The notes: a model not told the origin generated them from the sequence alone. DNA of 64,000 bases from Pseudomonas sp. HAR-UPW-AIA-41 (GCF_002304225.1 NZ_NSLB01000004.1:248001-312000), one strand, 5' to 3'; positions 51,990 through 62,436 are shown, numbered from the stretch's first letter. A program made the numbers and translations.

Positions 51990-52925
51990 ATGCCTCGTTT
52001 TGTTGCCATCGCCCTGATCCTTGGTCTGCTGGCAGGCTGTAGCGAGCCGAAAGATACCGTGCGCATAGGCGCCAATCGCTGGCTCGGCTATGCGCCACTG
52101 TATCTGGCTGATGATCTCGGCTGGATGCAGCAAGGTCACTTACGCCTAGTCGAATATCCCCACGCCACAGGCGTACTTCGCGGCTACCGAAATGGCATGC
52201 TGGATGCCGCTCTGCTGACCCTCGACGAAGCCTTGATCCTGCAAAGCAGCGGTCAGCCCGTAGAAATACTTCTAGTAGCAGACGTCTCGACCGGCGCCGA
52301 TGTGCTGTTCGCCAAACGCTCTATCACGCAGCTGAGTGAACTACGCGGCAAGCAGATCGGCGTGGAAAATAGTGCATTGGGTGCCTACTTCCTCTCCCGC
52401 ACTCTGGATCTGGCCAAGCTAAACCGCACGGATGTGCGGGTACTGGACATGCCGATCAACGAACATCTGACTGCCTTGCAGAATGACCAGATTGATGCAG
52501 CAATCAACTTTGCCTCGGCCAGTCTGGATTTCGCGGAGCTGAATGCCCACCGACTGCTGGATAGTCGCGCGCTACCAAACGAAATCGTCGATGTACTGGT
52601 GATCAACCCACATACCATCACCTCTGAGCAGGCAAAACGGCTGCGCGCACTGTGGTTCACCAGTCTCAAGGAGTGGCAGCACCAACGGGCCAGCCATGAT
52701 CAACGCCTGGAGCGTCGTCTGGGCCTTAGTCAGAATGAGTTGGAAGTGACGCTCTCAGGCCTGCAGATGGGAGATGCCACCCTCAATCAGCAACTGGTCA
52801 AGGACGGCGAGTTACAGCGCAGCATGCAGCGCCTCAACCAGTACCTCTTCAGCCGCCAACTTCAGAGCAAACCGGCGAATATCCGCCAGATGCTCCCCAA
52901 CAGCTGTCAGGGTGATGCATGCTGA
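51990..52925 (+). CDS. Periplasmic binding lipoprotein (NMT1/SsuA-like), orphan
   Basis: A 311-residue lipoprotein (lipobox LLAGCSE). It is a NMT1/TauA-like solute-binding fold: VRIGANRWLGYAPLYLADDL, LDAALLTLDEALILQ, LRGKQIGVENSALGAYFLS. No ABC permease or ATPase lies nearby; instead its last 7 bases overlap a GGDEF-EAL sensor gene. It therefore most likely senses rather than transports, presenting a ligand to the sensor periplasmic domain (inference). The ligand is unknown. Confidence 0.88.
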   Translation: MPRFVAIALILGLLAGCSEPKDTVRIGANRWLGYAPLYLADDLGWMQQGHLRLVEYPHATGVLRGYRNGMLDAALLTLDEALILQSSGQPVEILLVADVSTGADVLFAKRSITQLSELRGKQIGVENSALGAYFLSRTLDLAKLNRTDVRVLDMPINEHLTALQNDQIDAAINFASASLDFAELNAHRLLDSRALPNEIVDVLVINPHTITSEQAKRLRALWFTSLKEWQHQRASHDQRLERRLGLSQNELEVTLSGLQMGDATLNQQLVKDGELQRSMQRLNQYLFSRQLQSKPANIRQMLPNSCQGDAC

Positions 52926-55264
52926 CTCAACTATCGCTGCGTCGCTCTTTACCCCTGCTGCTCGGCCTTTTTGCCCTGATGTTCAGCCTGCTGCTATTGA
53001 GTATCGAATTGCCGTTACGCAGCAGTGCCGAAATGCGCAACTGGCGCCAACACAGCGAACAGACCCTGGCCTTGCTGCAGAGCAGCCTGGCCGATCACTT
53101 GCGCCAAGGTCGCAGTGAAGAGCTGCAAACCGAGCTAGCTGACCTGGGCAGCCTGGCCAATGTCCGCTGGGCCATGGTAATCGATGCCGAGCAACAGATT
53201 GTCGCGGCAACCCGTCTAGGCCTTGAGCTGACCAGTCTGACCGGCCTCAGCCACGCCGACCTGGCCCGCCATGGCGCCAGCACCAAGGCCCACTGGATTG
53301 CCCAAAGTGACGAGCGTTTTCTCGCAATCTACCCGCTCGACCGCCAGGGCAGTCATGTATTACTGGTCAGTTTCGACTTTGCCGAACAACTGCGACTAAC
53401 CAGTCACAACACCTGGCTGTTCATAGGGCAAGTTCTGCTCCTGCTACTGACCCTCGGGCTGGTACTCAACGCCCTGTACCACCTGCTGGTGACTCGCCGC
53501 CTGGCAGCTATCGAGCAGGCGACCCAGCGTTTTGCTCTCGGCGCAGAGGATGCCCACGCCGAAATCTCTGGCAACGATGAGATCAGCCAGCTGGCCAGCA
53601 GCTTCAACCTCATGTTCGAGCAACTGCAGCGCCAGCAGCACACGCTGCGCGAGAGCCAGAAACTGCTGAGCACGCTGATCGACACCGCACCGATCGGCAT
53701 GATGGTGGTCGATCACGAACTACGGGTAGAGCAGGCTAATCCGGCGGCAGCCAAGCTGTTCGCCTGTACGCCTAGGGACCTGCAAGGCAACTTGCCACAG
53801 GATCGACTGCTCGGGGGTGGCTGCTGGGAGCGGCTGATCCAGGCTCCGGCCAGCAGTAATCTTGAATTCACCACGCTGCGCAATGGCCACGAAACCTCCC
53901 TGGAAATCTCCATGACGCCCTTCCTGCGCGAAGGAGAAAAGCATTATCTGGTACTGCTACGTGATATCAGCGATCGCAAACTGGCCGAACAGCGCCTGCG
54001 CTTTCTGGCCCACTTCGATCCACTGACTCAACTGGCCAACCGCCACCAGCTGCAGCAGCGTCTGGAGCAACTGCTCGCCGCCGGCAGCCGCCTGGCCCTG
54101 CTGTTCCTCGATATCGACCACTTCAAGCGCATTAACGACATCCATGGCCACGAGCTGGGTGACCGCCTGCTGGTAGAAATCGCCGAGCGACTCAAGCCAC
54201 TCATGCCCCCCCACTGCCTGCTTGGCCGCAGTGGTGGAGACGAATTTGTCTGCCTGCTCGAAGGTGCCGAACGCAGCAGCGCTCAAGCCCTTGGTGAAGC
54301 CCTGCTCGCCGCCTTCAAAGCTCCCTTTCAGGTTCGCCAGTACCATTTCAACATCACCCCCAGCATTGGCCTGACGCTGCACGGTGGCCAGCCGAGCAAT
54401 GCCAGCGAACTGCTCAAGCAGGCAGACCTTGCGCTTTATGCAGCCAAAGACAGCGGGCGTAACAACATGGCGCTTTACAGTCCGAGACTGAGCGAAGCCA
54501 CCGAGCTTCGACAGATGCTTGAAGCCGAACTACGACTCGCCATCCAGCGCGACGAGTTCGAACTGTTCTACCAGCCTCAGGTTTCACCCTCCGGCCAGCC
54601 ATTGGCGATGGAAGCACTGCTTCGATGGCACTCGCCCAGCCGCGGCTTGGTCGCGCCGAACGAATTCATTCCGGTTCTGGAGGACAGCGGCCTGATTCTC
54701 GAAACCACACCCAAGATCGTGCGCATGGCCTGTCGTCAGGTGCGCCAGTGGCACTTGGCCGGCCTCGACTGGCGCGTGGCCATCAACCTGTCGCCACTGG
54801 ATTTCAGCCAGGACGATCTGGCCGGGCGGCTGCTGGCGATTCTCGCCGAAGAACAGGTCAACCCCGACTGGCTCGAGCTGGAGGTCACCGAAAGCGCCCT
54901 GCTCAGCGACGGACCGGCGGTGCGTGACAGCCTGGCACGCCTGAAGCAGGCCGGTCTACCGCTGCTGTTGGACGACTTCGGTACCGGCTACGCCTCGCTG
55001 ACCTACCTGCAGCAATTCCACTTCGACGGTATCAAGATCGACCGTCAGTTCGTCGCCGACCTGCCAGACAGCACCCAGTCGGTAGCACTGGTGCGCGGCA
55101 TCCTGACCATGGCCGCGCAACTGGGCGTGGAAGTGATAGCCGAAGGCGTGGAAAACGAACGGCAGGCAGCCTTCCTCCAGCTCAACGGCTGCCAGCGGCT
55201 GCAGGGCTATTACTACGGTCGCCCGCAACCGGCTACGCAGCTCAATGCGGCCAGCCTGGCCTGA
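52919..55264 (+). CDS. Membrane GGDEF-EAL cyclic-di-GMP enzyme with HAMP and PAS
   Basis: A 781-residue protein. Membrane helices at about 9-30 and 167-190 enclose a periplasmic sensor (31-166); then HAMP (about 190-245), PAS (about 247-355), GGDEF (about 358-520) with intact GGDEF 439-443, and EAL (about 530-775) with E565-A-L, the DDFGTGYASL loop and the catalytic-loop segment IKIDRQFVADL. The region just before GGDEF (HCLLGRS) lacks the RxxD inhibitory site. Both halves look active, so direction of activity cannot be told. It is co-translated with the binding lipoprotein. Confidence 0.94.
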   Translation: MLTQLSLRRSLPLLLGLFALMFSLLLLSIELPLRSSAEMRNWRQHSEQTLALLQSSLADHLRQGRSEELQTELADLGSLANVRWAMVIDAEQQIVAATRLGLELTSLTGLSHADLARHGASTKAHWIAQSDERFLAIYPLDRQGSHVLLVSFDFAEQLRLTSHNTWLFIGQVLLLLLTLGLVLNALYHLLVTRRLAAIEQATQRFALGAEDAHAEISGNDEISQLASSFNLMFEQLQRQQHTLRESQKLLSTLIDTAPIGMMVVDHELRVEQANPAAAKLFACTPRDLQGNLPQDRLLGGGCWERLIQAPASSNLEFTTLRNGHETSLEISMTPFLREGEKHYLVLLRDISDRKLAEQRLRFLAHFDPLTQLANRHQLQQRLEQLLAAGSRLALLFLDIDHFKRINDIHGHELGDRLLVEIAERLKPLMPPHCLLGRSGGDEFVCLLEGAERSSAQALGEALLAAFKAPFQVRQYHFNITPSIGLTLHGGQPSNASELLKQADLALYAAKDSGRNNMALYSPRLSEATELRQMLEAELRLAIQRDEFELFYQPQVSPSGQPLAMEALLRWHSPSRGLVAPNEFIPVLEDSGLILETTPKIVRMACRQVRQWHLAGLDWRVAINLSPLDFSQDDLAGRLLAILAEEQVNPDWLELEVTESALLSDGPAVRDSLARLKQAGLPLLLDDFGTGYASLTYLQQFHFDGIKIDRQFVADLPDSTQSVALVRGILTMAAQLGVEVIAEGVENERQAAFLQLNGCQRLQGYYYGRPQPATQLNAASLA

Positions 55265-55331
55265 TTTGCCCGCTGCGCCGCCCTCTGCTAGTGTCGCGCC
55301 GGTTCCGACAGCCCACGAGAAGTAGTCCCCC

Positions 55332-55571
55332 ATGGCCCGCAAGAAAGCCACGCTCGATTTCGAGCAATCCCTGAGCGAACTGCAAGCACTGGTTGAGCGC
55401 CTGGAAAGCAGCGAGCTGCCGCTGGAAGAGTCGCTGAGCGCTTTCGAGCAGGGCATCCGCCTGACCCGGGACTGCCAGAGCGCCCTGACCCAGGCCGAAC
55501 AGAAGGTGCAGATCCTGCTGGAACGCGATGGCGAGCTGGAGGAAGCCCCCTTCGAGGCCGGAGACGCCTGA
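55332..55571 (+). CDS. xseB: Exodeoxyribonuclease VII small subunit XseB
   Basis: A 79-residue helical protein ([40 protein letters not shown]), the conserved XseB form. It partners XseA in single-strand DNA degradation. Its final base overlaps the ispA start (TGATG), as in other proteobacteria. Confidence 0.96.
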   Translation: MARKKATLDFEQSLSELQALVERLESSELPLEESLSAFEQGIRLTRDCQSALTQAEQKVQILLERDGELEEAPFEAGDA

Positions 55572-56458
55572 TGTTCGCCGCCTACCAGCAACGCAGCCAG
55601 CAGCGCGTCGACGCCGCCCTCGAACGCCTGTTCCAGGCACCCGCCAGCGACCTTGAGCGACTCTATGCCGCCATGCGCTACAGCGTGATCAATGGTGGCA
55701 AGCGCGTGCGCCCGCTACTGGTCTACGCCGCCTGCGAATCCCTCGGCGGCGATCTGGCACAGGCCGATGGTGCCGCCTGCGCGGTGGAGCTGATCCACGC
55801 TTACTCGCTGGTGCATGACGACCTGCCCGCCATGGACGACGATGACCTGCGCCGCGGCCAGCCAACCACTCATATCGCCTTCGACGAGGCCTGCGCGATT
55901 CTGGCCGGCGATGCATTGCAGAGCCTGGCCTTCGAAGTGCTCGGCAGTGATGCCGGCAATCCGGCCGATGCCGCCCTGCGCCTGCGCATGCTCGCCACCC
56001 TCAGTCGCGCGGCAGGACCGGCCGGCATGGTGGGTGGCCAGGCCATCGACCTCGCCGCCGTCGGTATCAAGATCGACCAGCAGGCTCTCGAGCGCATGCA
56101 CCGGCACAAGACCGGCGCCCTGATCGAAGCCAGCGTAGTGCTTGGCGCCATGGCCAGCGGCAAGGCCAGTGCCATTCAACTGAACGCCCTGCAGCAGTAT
56201 GCCCAGTCCATCGGCCTGGCTTTCCAGGTGCAGGACGACATCCTCGATGTGGAAAGCGATACCGCCACACTGGGCAAAACCCAGGGCAAGGACGAAGCCA
56301 ACGACAAGCCGACCTACCCGGCCTTGCTTGGCCTTGAAGCGGCCAAGGCCTATGCCCTCGAACTGCGCGATCAGGCTCTCGCCGCGCTGCGCGATTTCGA
56401 TGAGCGCGCCGAGCCGCTGCGGCAACTGGCGGAGTTCATCGTCGCCCGTCGCAGCTGA
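55571..56458 (+). CDS. ispA: Farnesyl diphosphate synthase IspA
   Basis: A 295-residue all-helical prenyltransferase. The first Asp-rich motif is HDDLPAMDDDDLRRG, the second is FQVQDDILDVESD; the GGKRVRPLL substrate region is intact. It condenses IPP and DMAPP to farnesyl diphosphate for ubiquinone and undecaprenyl carriers. Usually dxs follows it in Pseudomonas; here a terminator follows immediately and clpB lies beyond. Confidence 0.97.
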   Translation: MFAAYQQRSQQRVDAALERLFQAPASDLERLYAAMRYSVINGGKRVRPLLVYAACESLGGDLAQADGAACAVELIHAYSLVHDDLPAMDDDDLRRGQPTTHIAFDEACAILAGDALQSLAFEVLGSDAGNPADAALRLRMLATLSRAAGPAGMVGGQAIDLAAVGIKIDQQALERMHRHKTGALIEASVVLGAMASGKASAIQLNALQQYAQSIGLAFQVQDDILDVESDTATLGKTQGKDEANDKPTYPALLGLEAAKAYALELRDQALAALRDFDERAEPLRQLAEFIVARRS

Positions 56459-56470
56459 AGCTGCAGACAC

Positions 56471-56498
56471 AAAAAAGCCCCGCAGTGCGGGGCTTTTT
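56471..56498. terminator. Bidirectional terminator between ispA and clpB
   Basis: AAAAAAGCCCCGC-AGT-GCGGGGCTTTTT. Runs of A before and T after allow use by both convergent genes. Confidence 0.92.
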
Positions 56499-56513
56499 GC
56501 TTAACGGGCGGCG

Positions 56514-59078
56514 TCAGGCGAATACAATCTCCTCGCCGTCGACCTTGGCCTTGATCACGGTGCCGGGAACGAACTTGCCGGCCAGGATCTGCTGTGCCAG
56601 CGGGTTCTCGATCCAGCGCTGAATCCCGCGCTTGAGCGGACGCGCGCCGTAGACCGGGTCGAAGCCAACAGCCACCAGCTTGTCCAGCGCCTCGTCGGTC
56701 AGCTCCAGCGACAGCTCGCGCTCGGCCAGCCGGGCACGCAGGCGCGCCATCTGGATAGTCGCGATACCGGCGATCTGCTCACGCCCCAGCGGCTCGAATA
56801 CCACCACCTCGTCGATGCGGTTGATGAACTCCGGACGGAAGTGCTGGCTGACGGCATCCATCACCGCGGCACGCTGGGCCTCCGGATCACCGACCAGCTC
56901 CTGGATCTGCGCCGAGCCCAGGTTGGAGGTCATCACCACCACGCAGTTCTTGAAGTCCACGGTACGGCCCTGGCTGTCGGTCAGGCGACCATCTTCGAGC
57001 ACCTGCAACAGCACGTTGAACACATCCGGGTGAGCCTTCTCCACCTCGTCCATGAGGATCACCGAGTAAGGTTTGCGGCGTACCGCCTCGGTCAGGTAAC
57101 CACCCTCCTCGTAGCCCACATAGCCGGGCGGCGCACCGATCAGGCGAGCCACCGAGTGCTTCTCCATGAACTCGGACATGTCGATGCGCACCAGCGCCTC
57201 CTCGGTATCGAAGAGGAACTCGGCCAGCGCCTTGCACAGCTCGGTCTTGCCCACCCCGGTCGGGCCGAGGAAGAGGAAGGAGCCGCTGGGCCGGTTGGGA
57301 TCGGACAGGCCGGCGCGCGAACGACGCACCGCATTGGCCACCGCCACCACCGCCTCGTGCTGACCGATCACGCGCTTGTGCAGGTCGTCTTCCATGCGCA
57401 GCAGCTTCTCGCGCTCCCCTTCGAGCATCTTGCTCACCGGAATGCCGGTCCACTTGGACACCACCTCGGCAATCTCTTCGTCGGTGACCTTGTTGCGCAG
57501 CAGCTGGTTCTCGCTCTTGCCGTGCTGGTCGACCATCTGCAGGCTGCGCTCCAGATCGGGAATCACGCCGTACTGCAGCTCGGCCATGCGGTTGAGATCG
57601 CCCTTGCGTCGGGCGGTCTCCAGCTCGGCCTTGGCCTGCTCGATACGCTGCTGAATCTGCGCCGAGCCTTGCACCTCGGCCTTCTCCGACTTCCAGATTT
57701 CCTCGAGATCGGCGTACTCCTGCTCCAGGCGGGCAATATCTTCCTTGAGTTTTTCCAGACGCTTGAGGGCAGCCTCATCGTCTTCCTTCTTCAGCGCTTC
57801 GCGCTCGACCTTGAACTGAATCAGACGACGCTCCAGACGATCCAGCTCCTCGGGCTTGGAATCGATCTCCATGCGGATACGGCTGGCCGCCTCGTCGATC
57901 AGGTCGATGGCCTTGTCAGGCAGCTGGCGGTCGGTGATATAGCGGTGCGACAGTTTCGCCGCCGCGATGATGGCACCGTCGGTAATGGTCACCTTGTGGT
58001 GCACCTCGTAGCGTTCCTTGAGGCCACGGAGGATGGCGATGGTATCTTCTTCGCTCGGCTCATCGACCAGCACCTTCTGGAAACGGCGCTCCAGCGCAGC
58101 ATCCTTCTCGATGTACTGGCGGTACTCGTCCAGCGTGGTGGCGCCCACGCAGTGCAGCTCGCCACGGGCCAGCGCAGGCTTGAGCATGTTGCCTGCGTCC
58201 ATGGCGCCCTCGGCCTTGCCGGCGCCGACCATGGTGTGCAGCTCGTCGATGAACAGAATGACCCGCCCTTCCTGCTTGCCCAGCTCGTTGAGCACCGCCT
58301 TGAGGCGCTCCTCGAATTCGCCGCGGAACTTGGCACCGGCAATCAGCGCGCCCATGTCCAGCGACAGCAGACGCTTATCCTTGAGGCCGTCGGGCACCTC
58401 ACCATTGACGATGCGCTGGGCCAGCCCTTCGACGATGGCGGTCTTGCCGACGCCGGGCTCGCCGATCAGCACCGGGTTGTTCTTGGTGCGGCGTTGCAGA
58501 ACCTGGATGGTGCGGCGGATTTCATCATCACGGCCGATCACCGGGTCGAGCTTGCCGTCTTCGGCGCGCTTGGTCAGGTCGACGGTGTACTTGTCCAGCG
58601 CCTGGCGCGACTCCTCGGCGTTCGGATCATTCACCGCCTCACCGCCGCGCAGGTTGGCGATGGCGTTTTCCAGGGCTTTCTTGCTCACGCCCTGAGCCAG
58701 CAGCAGCTTGCCCAGCTTGGTGTTTTCATCCAGCGCGGCGAGCAGCACCAGCTCGCTGGAAATGAACTGATCGCCCTTCTGCTGAGCCAGACGATCTGCC
58801 TGGTTGAGCAGGCGCGCCAGATCCTGGGACAGGTTCACGTCGCCAGTCGGGTTCTGGATCTTCGGCAGCTGGTCGAGCTCCTTGGTCAGCCCCTGACGCA
58901 GGGCATTGACGTCGAAACCGACCTGCATCAGCAACGGCTTGATGGAGCCGCCCTGCTGTTCCAGCAGGGCATGCAGCAGGTGAACCGGCTCGATGGCCGG
59001 GTGATCATGGCCGACGGCCAGCGACTGGGCATCGGAAAGGGCCAGTTGCAGCTTGCTGGTCAAACGATCGATTCGCAT
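56514..59078 (-). CDS. clpB: ATP-dependent disaggregase ClpB
   Basis: An 854-residue Hsp100. The N-terminal Clp repeat domain is followed by AAA1 (Walker [14 protein letters not shown] near 205, Walker [16 protein letters not shown]), the coiled-coil middle domain (about 400-520, rich in Glu/Lys) and AAA2 (Walker [13 protein letters not shown] near 605, [20 protein letters not shown]). It reactivates protein aggregates with DnaK. A heat-shock promoter lies upstream (59156-59183). Confidence 0.98.
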   Translation of the reverse strand: MRIDRLTSKLQLALSDAQSLAVGHDHPAIEPVHLLHALLEQQGGSIKPLLMQVGFDVNALRQGLTKELDQLPKIQNPTGDVNLSQDLARLLNQADRLAQQKGDQFISSELVLLAALDENTKLGKLLLAQGVSKKALENAIANLRGGEAVNDPNAEESRQALDKYTVDLTKRAEDGKLDPVIGRDDEIRRTIQVLQRRTKNNPVLIGEPGVGKTAIVEGLAQRIVNGEVPDGLKDKRLLSLDMGALIAGAKFRGEFEERLKAVLNELGKQEGRVILFIDELHTMVGAGKAEGAMDAGNMLKPALARGELHCVGATTLDEYRQYIEKDAALERRFQKVLVDEPSEEDTIAILRGLKERYEVHHKVTITDGAIIAAAKLSHRYITDRQLPDKAIDLIDEAASRIRMEIDSKPEELDRLERRLIQFKVEREALKKEDDEAALKRLEKLKEDIARLEQEYADLEEIWKSEKAEVQGSAQIQQRIEQAKAELETARRKGDLNRMAELQYGVIPDLERSLQMVDQHGKSENQLLRNKVTDEEIAEVVSKWTGIPVSKMLEGEREKLLRMEDDLHKRVIGQHEAVVAVANAVRRSRAGLSDPNRPSGSFLFLGPTGVGKTELCKALAEFLFDTEEALVRIDMSEFMEKHSVARLIGAPPGYVGYEEGGYLTEAVRRKPYSVILMDEVEKAHPDVFNVLLQVLEDGRLTDSQGRTVDFKNCVVVMTSNLGSAQIQELVGDPEAQRAAVMDAVSQHFRPEFINRIDEVVVFEPLGREQIAGIATIQMARLRARLAERELSLELTDEALDKLVAVGFDPVYGARPLKRGIQRWIENPLAQQILAGKFVPGTVIKAKVDGEEIVFA

Positions 59079-59155
59079 GGATTCATCCTTCCTCTAGGTA
59101 GGGCGGGCCGGAGCAACAGCACACTCCTGAGCAGAAACCCGCCGGGTTGCAGTCT

Positions 59156-59183
59156 AGATGAGGACAGTTTTCAGCGATTCAAG
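59156..59183 (-). promoter_or_regulatory. Sigma-32 (RpoH) heat-shock promoter of clpB
   Basis: On the minus strand CTTGAAT (59183-59177), a 13-base spacer, then CCTCATCT (59163-59156) match the RpoH consensus CTTGAAA-N11-16-CCCCATnT closely. The expected start is about 70 bases before the clpB ATG. Confidence 0.8.
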
Positions 59184-59215
59184 GCCGCCAATCTTGACCG
59201 GGATCAGCCCGGCGC

Positions 59216-59968
59216 TCAGTTGGCCAGCCAGATCAGACTGGCAAAACGCCCGGTGCGGGCGGCGCGGCGATAGGAGAAGAAACGCTCGTCGCTGACCGTG
59301 CACAAGCCGCCGCCATAGACGGCCGTGACGCCCTGGGCCGCCAGGCGGATACGCGCCAGCTGGTAGATATCAGCCATGAACTTGCCCGCCTGAGCGCCCG
59401 GCACAAAAGCCGAGGCGGCCTCGGCATGCTGGACCACAAAGGCCTCGCGCACTTCGGCGCCGACTTCGAAAGCCGCAGGACCAATAGCCGGGCCCAGCCA
59501 GACCAGCGTCTCGGCCGGATCGAACGCCAGGGCCCTGAGCGTGTTTTCCAGCACGCCACCAGCCAGCCCGCGCCAGCCGGCATGGGCGGCGGCAACACGG
59601 GTACCGGCACGATCACAGAACAGCACCGGCAGACAGTCGGCCGTCATCACCAGCGCCGCGACCCCGGGCGTGGCCGTCCAGCTGGCATCCGCGGTGAGCA
59701 CCTGAGCAGGCGTGGCTTCGACCACATCCGGGCTGTGCACCTGATTCAGCCAGGTCGGCTGACAACCCAGCAACGTCTGCAGCCGGGAGCGGTTCTGCGC
59801 GACGGCATCGGCATCGTCACCAACATGGGTACCGAGATTGAGACGGTCGAACGGCGGCAGACTGACGCCGCCGGCACGCGTGGTGACGCAGCTGCGCACA
59901 CGGGCCGGGGCCGGCCACTCAGGCAGCAGGCAGTCGGCCAGGCTCAGCGGCTCACACGAAGGATTCAT
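59216..59968 (-). CDS. pgeF: Purine nucleoside/peptidoglycan-editing laccase-domain protein PgeF (YfiH)
   Basis: A 250-residue laccase-domain (multicopper oxidase-related, DUF152) protein. The conserved His and Cys motifs are NQVHSPDVVE, ALVMTADCLPVLFCD, AAAHAGWRGLAGGV and LGPAIGPAAFEVG. E. coli YfiH helps keep L-Ala in the right place in muropeptides. ATG 59968 overlaps rluD by 17 bases, so it is translated from the rluD message. Confidence 0.93.
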   Translation of the reverse strand: MNPSCEPLSLADCLLPEWPAPARVRSCVTTRAGGVSLPPFDRLNLGTHVGDDADAVAQNRSRLQTLLGCQPTWLNQVHSPDVVEATPAQVLTADASWTATPGVAALVMTADCLPVLFCDRAGTRVAAAHAGWRGLAGGVLENTLRALAFDPAETLVWLGPAIGPAAFEVGAEVREAFVVQHAEAASAFVPGAQAGKFMADIYQLARIRLAAQGVTAVYGGGLCTVSDERFFSYRRAARTGRFASLIWLAN

Positions 59969-60911
59969 GATCCTGACGCAGCAGGGAAAGCAGCCAGACC
60001 AGATCTTCCGGCAACGGCGATTCCCATTTCATGCGCTTGCCGGTGGTCGGATGCTTCAGTTCCAGGAAACGGGCGTGCAGAGCCTGGCGCGGGAACTCCC
60101 TGAGCGTCTGCACCAGCGTCGGGCTGGCCGCCGGCGGAATACGGAAGCGCCCGGCATATACCGGATCGCCGACCAGCGGGAAACCGGCGTAGGTCATGTG
60201 CACGCGAATCTGGTGAGTACGCCCGGTTTCCAGCTTGACCCGCACATGGGTGTGCGAGCGGAAGCGCTCAAGCACGCGGTAATGACTGACGGCCGGCTTG
60301 CCGCCCTCGATCACCGCCATGCGCTGGCGATTGGCCGAGCTACGGCCGATGGGGGCATCGACGGTGCCACCGGAAGTGACCACGCCGATCACGATGCATT
60401 CGTAGATCCGGCTGACGGTGCGTGCCTGCAGCTGGGCCACCAGTTGGGTGTGCGCTTCCAGCGTCTTGGCCACCACCATGAGACCTGTGGTGTCCTTGTC
60501 CAGACGATGCACGATACCGGCGCGCGGCACATTGATGATGTCCGGCACATGATGCAGCAGGGCATTGAGCAGGGTGCCATCGGCATGCCCGGCAGCCGGA
60601 TGGACCACAAGCCCCGCCGGCTTGTCGATCACCAGCAGATCATCGTCCTCGTAGACGATGTTCAGCGGGATGTCCTGCGCCACCCACTCACCCTGGGCCT
60701 CCTGCTCGGTTTCCAACTCCAGTACCGAGCCGAAGTGCACCACATCGCGCGGACGCAGCACCGCACCATCGACGGTCAGGCGCCCTTCCTTGATCCAACC
60801 GGCCAGGCGCGAACGCGAGTGTTCAGCAAAGAGTTGTGCGGCGATCTGGTCAAGGCGCTGACCGCCCATCTCGAAAGGCACTTCGGCACGTAGTTGGATT
60901 ATCTCGGACAT
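59952..60911 (-). CDS. rluD: Ribosomal large subunit pseudouridine synthase RluD
   Basis: A 319-residue enzyme that makes pseudouridines 1911, 1915 and 1917 in helix 69. An N-terminal S4 domain ([20 protein letters not shown]) precedes the synthase core with the catalytic Asp in [18 protein letters not shown] and the [13 protein letters not shown] motif. ATG 60911 gives [12 protein letters not shown]. RlmH (28715) methylates the pseudouridine at 1915 that this enzyme makes. Divergent from bamD. Confidence 0.97.
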   Translation of the reverse strand: MSEIIQLRAEVPFEMGGQRLDQIAAQLFAEHSRSRLAGWIKEGRLTVDGAVLRPRDVVHFGSVLELETEQEAQGEWVAQDIPLNIVYEDDDLLVIDKPAGLVVHPAAGHADGTLLNALLHHVPDIINVPRAGIVHRLDKDTTGLMVVAKTLEAHTQLVAQLQARTVSRIYECIVIGVVTSGGTVDAPIGRSSANRQRMAVIEGGKPAVSHYRVLERFRSHTHVRVKLETGRTHQIRVHMTYAGFPLVGDPVYAGRFRIPPAASPTLVQTLREFPRQALHARFLELKHPTTGKRMKWESPLPEDLVWLLSLLRQDHESFV

Positions 60912-60937
60912 GGGCACATCTGGGCGAGGCACGGCTT

Positions 60938-60966
60938 TTGGAAACCGCCGTGCGCTGTGGTTAAAT
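60938..60966 (+). promoter_or_regulatory. Candidate promoter of bamD
   Basis: TTGGAA (60938-60943), a 17-base spacer and TTAAAT (60961-60966) each match sigma-70 boxes at four of six places; it leaves about a 90-base leader before the ATG. Confidence 0.4.
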
Positions 60967-61058
60967 ACGGCGTCTTTGTCCCCGGGAAACCTGGGGCGCT
61001 CATCATAACAGGACGACGGCCCCCTAGACAGCCGGCCGTCACAGGGATGCAAGCCGCT

Positions 61059-62087
61059 ATGTCAGTGAAACACCTGCTGCTGATCGCCTTCATGGCACTT
61101 ACCGCTGCCTGTTCGTCGAACGAGGTGGTCGACGAGAACCTCAGTGAGTCGCAGCTCTATCAGCAGGCCCAGGAAGATCTGGACAATAAGACCTATTCCA
61201 GCGCCATTGCCAAGCTCAAGGCGCTGGAATCGCGTTATCCGTTCGGCCGTTATGCCGAACAGGCGCAGCTGGAACTGATCTACGCCTACTACAAGAACAT
61301 CGAGCCGGAAGCCGCCAAATCGGCAGCCGAGCGCTTCATCCGCCTGCACCCGCAGCACGCCAACGTCGACTACGCCTACTACCTCAAGGGTCTGGCCTCT
61401 TTCGATCAGGACCGCGGCCTGCTGGCGCGCTTCCTGCCGCTGGACATGACCAAGCGTGACCCGGGTGCCGCCCGCGACTCGTTCAACGAGTTCGCCCAAC
61501 TGACCAGCCGCTACCCCAACAGCCGCTACGCCCCGGACGCCAAGGCGCGCATGGTCTACCTGCGCAATCTGCTGGCCGCCTATGAAGTGCACGCCGGCAA
61601 CTACTACCTCAAGCGTCAGGCCTATGTCGCCGCCGCCAACCGCGGCCGCTACGTGGTGGAAAACTTCCAGGAAACCCCTGCCGTTGGCGATGGCCTGGCG
61701 ATCATGACCGAAGCCTACCAGCGCCTGCATCTCGACGACCTGGCAGCCACCAGCCTGGAAGCCCTGAAGCAGAACTATCCGGACCACCCGAGCCTGGTCG
61801 ATGGCGCATTTGTGCCGCGCGAAGAAGAAGCCGACAACCGCTCCTGGCTGGCCACCGCGACGCTCGGCCTGATCGACACGGATGCACCGCTGCCGCCGGG
61901 CCAGACCCGCGCCAGCCAGGATGTGATCAAGCAGTATGAAGATGCTGTCGAAGCCATTCCCGAGGAGCTGCAGCCGGAAAACCAGGATGAAAGCGACGAA
62001 GCCAAAGAAGATCTGGGCGCCGAAGCCGAAGGCAACAACGATGATCGTTCCTGGTTCAGCTACATGACCTTCGGTCTGTTCGACTGA
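61059..62087 (+). CDS. bamD: Outer-membrane assembly lipoprotein BamD (ComL)
   Basis: A 342-residue lipoprotein (lipobox LTAACSS) with five TPR-like repeats, starting [20 protein letters not shown] and [20 protein letters not shown]. It is an essential BAM-complex part. The C-terminal tail is acidic and ends [10 protein letters not shown], a Pseudomonas trait, and is longer than in E. coli (about 245 residues). ATG 61059 is preferred to 61047, as it gives a normal signal peptide start (MSVKHLLL). Confidence 0.95.
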   Translation: MSVKHLLLIAFMALTAACSSNEVVDENLSESQLYQQAQEDLDNKTYSSAIAKLKALESRYPFGRYAEQAQLELIYAYYKNIEPEAAKSAAERFIRLHPQHANVDYAYYLKGLASFDQDRGLLARFLPLDMTKRDPGAARDSFNEFAQLTSRYPNSRYAPDAKARMVYLRNLLAAYEVHAGNYYLKRQAYVAAANRGRYVVENFQETPAVGDGLAIMTEAYQRLHLDDLAATSLEALKQNYPDHPSLVDGAFVPREEEADNRSWLATATLGLIDTDAPLPPGQTRASQDVIKQYEDAVEAIPEELQPENQDESDEAKEDLGAEAEGNNDDRSWFSYMTFGLFD

Positions 62088-62103
62088 TAGACGAGTGACG
62101 CAC

Positions 62104-62130
62104 AAAAAGGAGGCCAAGGCCTCCTTTTTT
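62104..62130 (+). terminator. Terminator of bamD
   Basis: AAAAAGGAGGCC-AA-GGCCTCCTTTTTT is a strong hairpin with T-run. Confidence 0.9.
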
Positions 62131-62211
62131 GTTGCCTTCACGCCCGACCTCTGGGCTCCCCCCAAGCGCTTCGCTACACTGCCGCTTCGACTCCGATCAT
62201 GACGAACTGCC

Positions 62212-62436
62212 ATGCTGCGACTGCTCTTCTGGATAGCCCTGATTGCAACGGCCTACTGGCTGTGGCGCCGTTTCCAGCAGCCCTCCCCGCGAAAGGAAAC
62301 AGCTGCCGAACCTGAAGCCACTCCAACGGTGCGCTGCGCTCATTGTGACGCACATCTGCCCAAGGACCGTGCTCTGAGCACAGGCGAGCAGTGGTTCTGC
62401 AGCCTGGAGCACCAACGCCTGGGCAAGCATGACTGA
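62212..62436 (+). CDS. PP0621-family small membrane protein with Cys motif
   Basis: A 74-residue protein: one N-terminal membrane helix (LLFWIALIATAYWLW) and a small metal-binding-like part, CAHCDAHLPKD and WFCSLEHQR. It belongs to the PP0621 family found beside pilS in Pseudomonas; the role is unknown. It overlaps the start of pilS by 8 bases, so it is translationally linked to it. Confidence 0.9.
   Translation: MLRLLFWIALIATAYWLWRRFQQPSPRKETAAEPEATPTVRCAHCDAHLPKDRALSTGEQWFCSLEHQRLGKHD

Noticed and set aside
56841-59273. An 810-codon plus-strand frame across clpB
   Set aside because: Mirror of the clpB codons; no recognisable motif, and clpB itself is certain.
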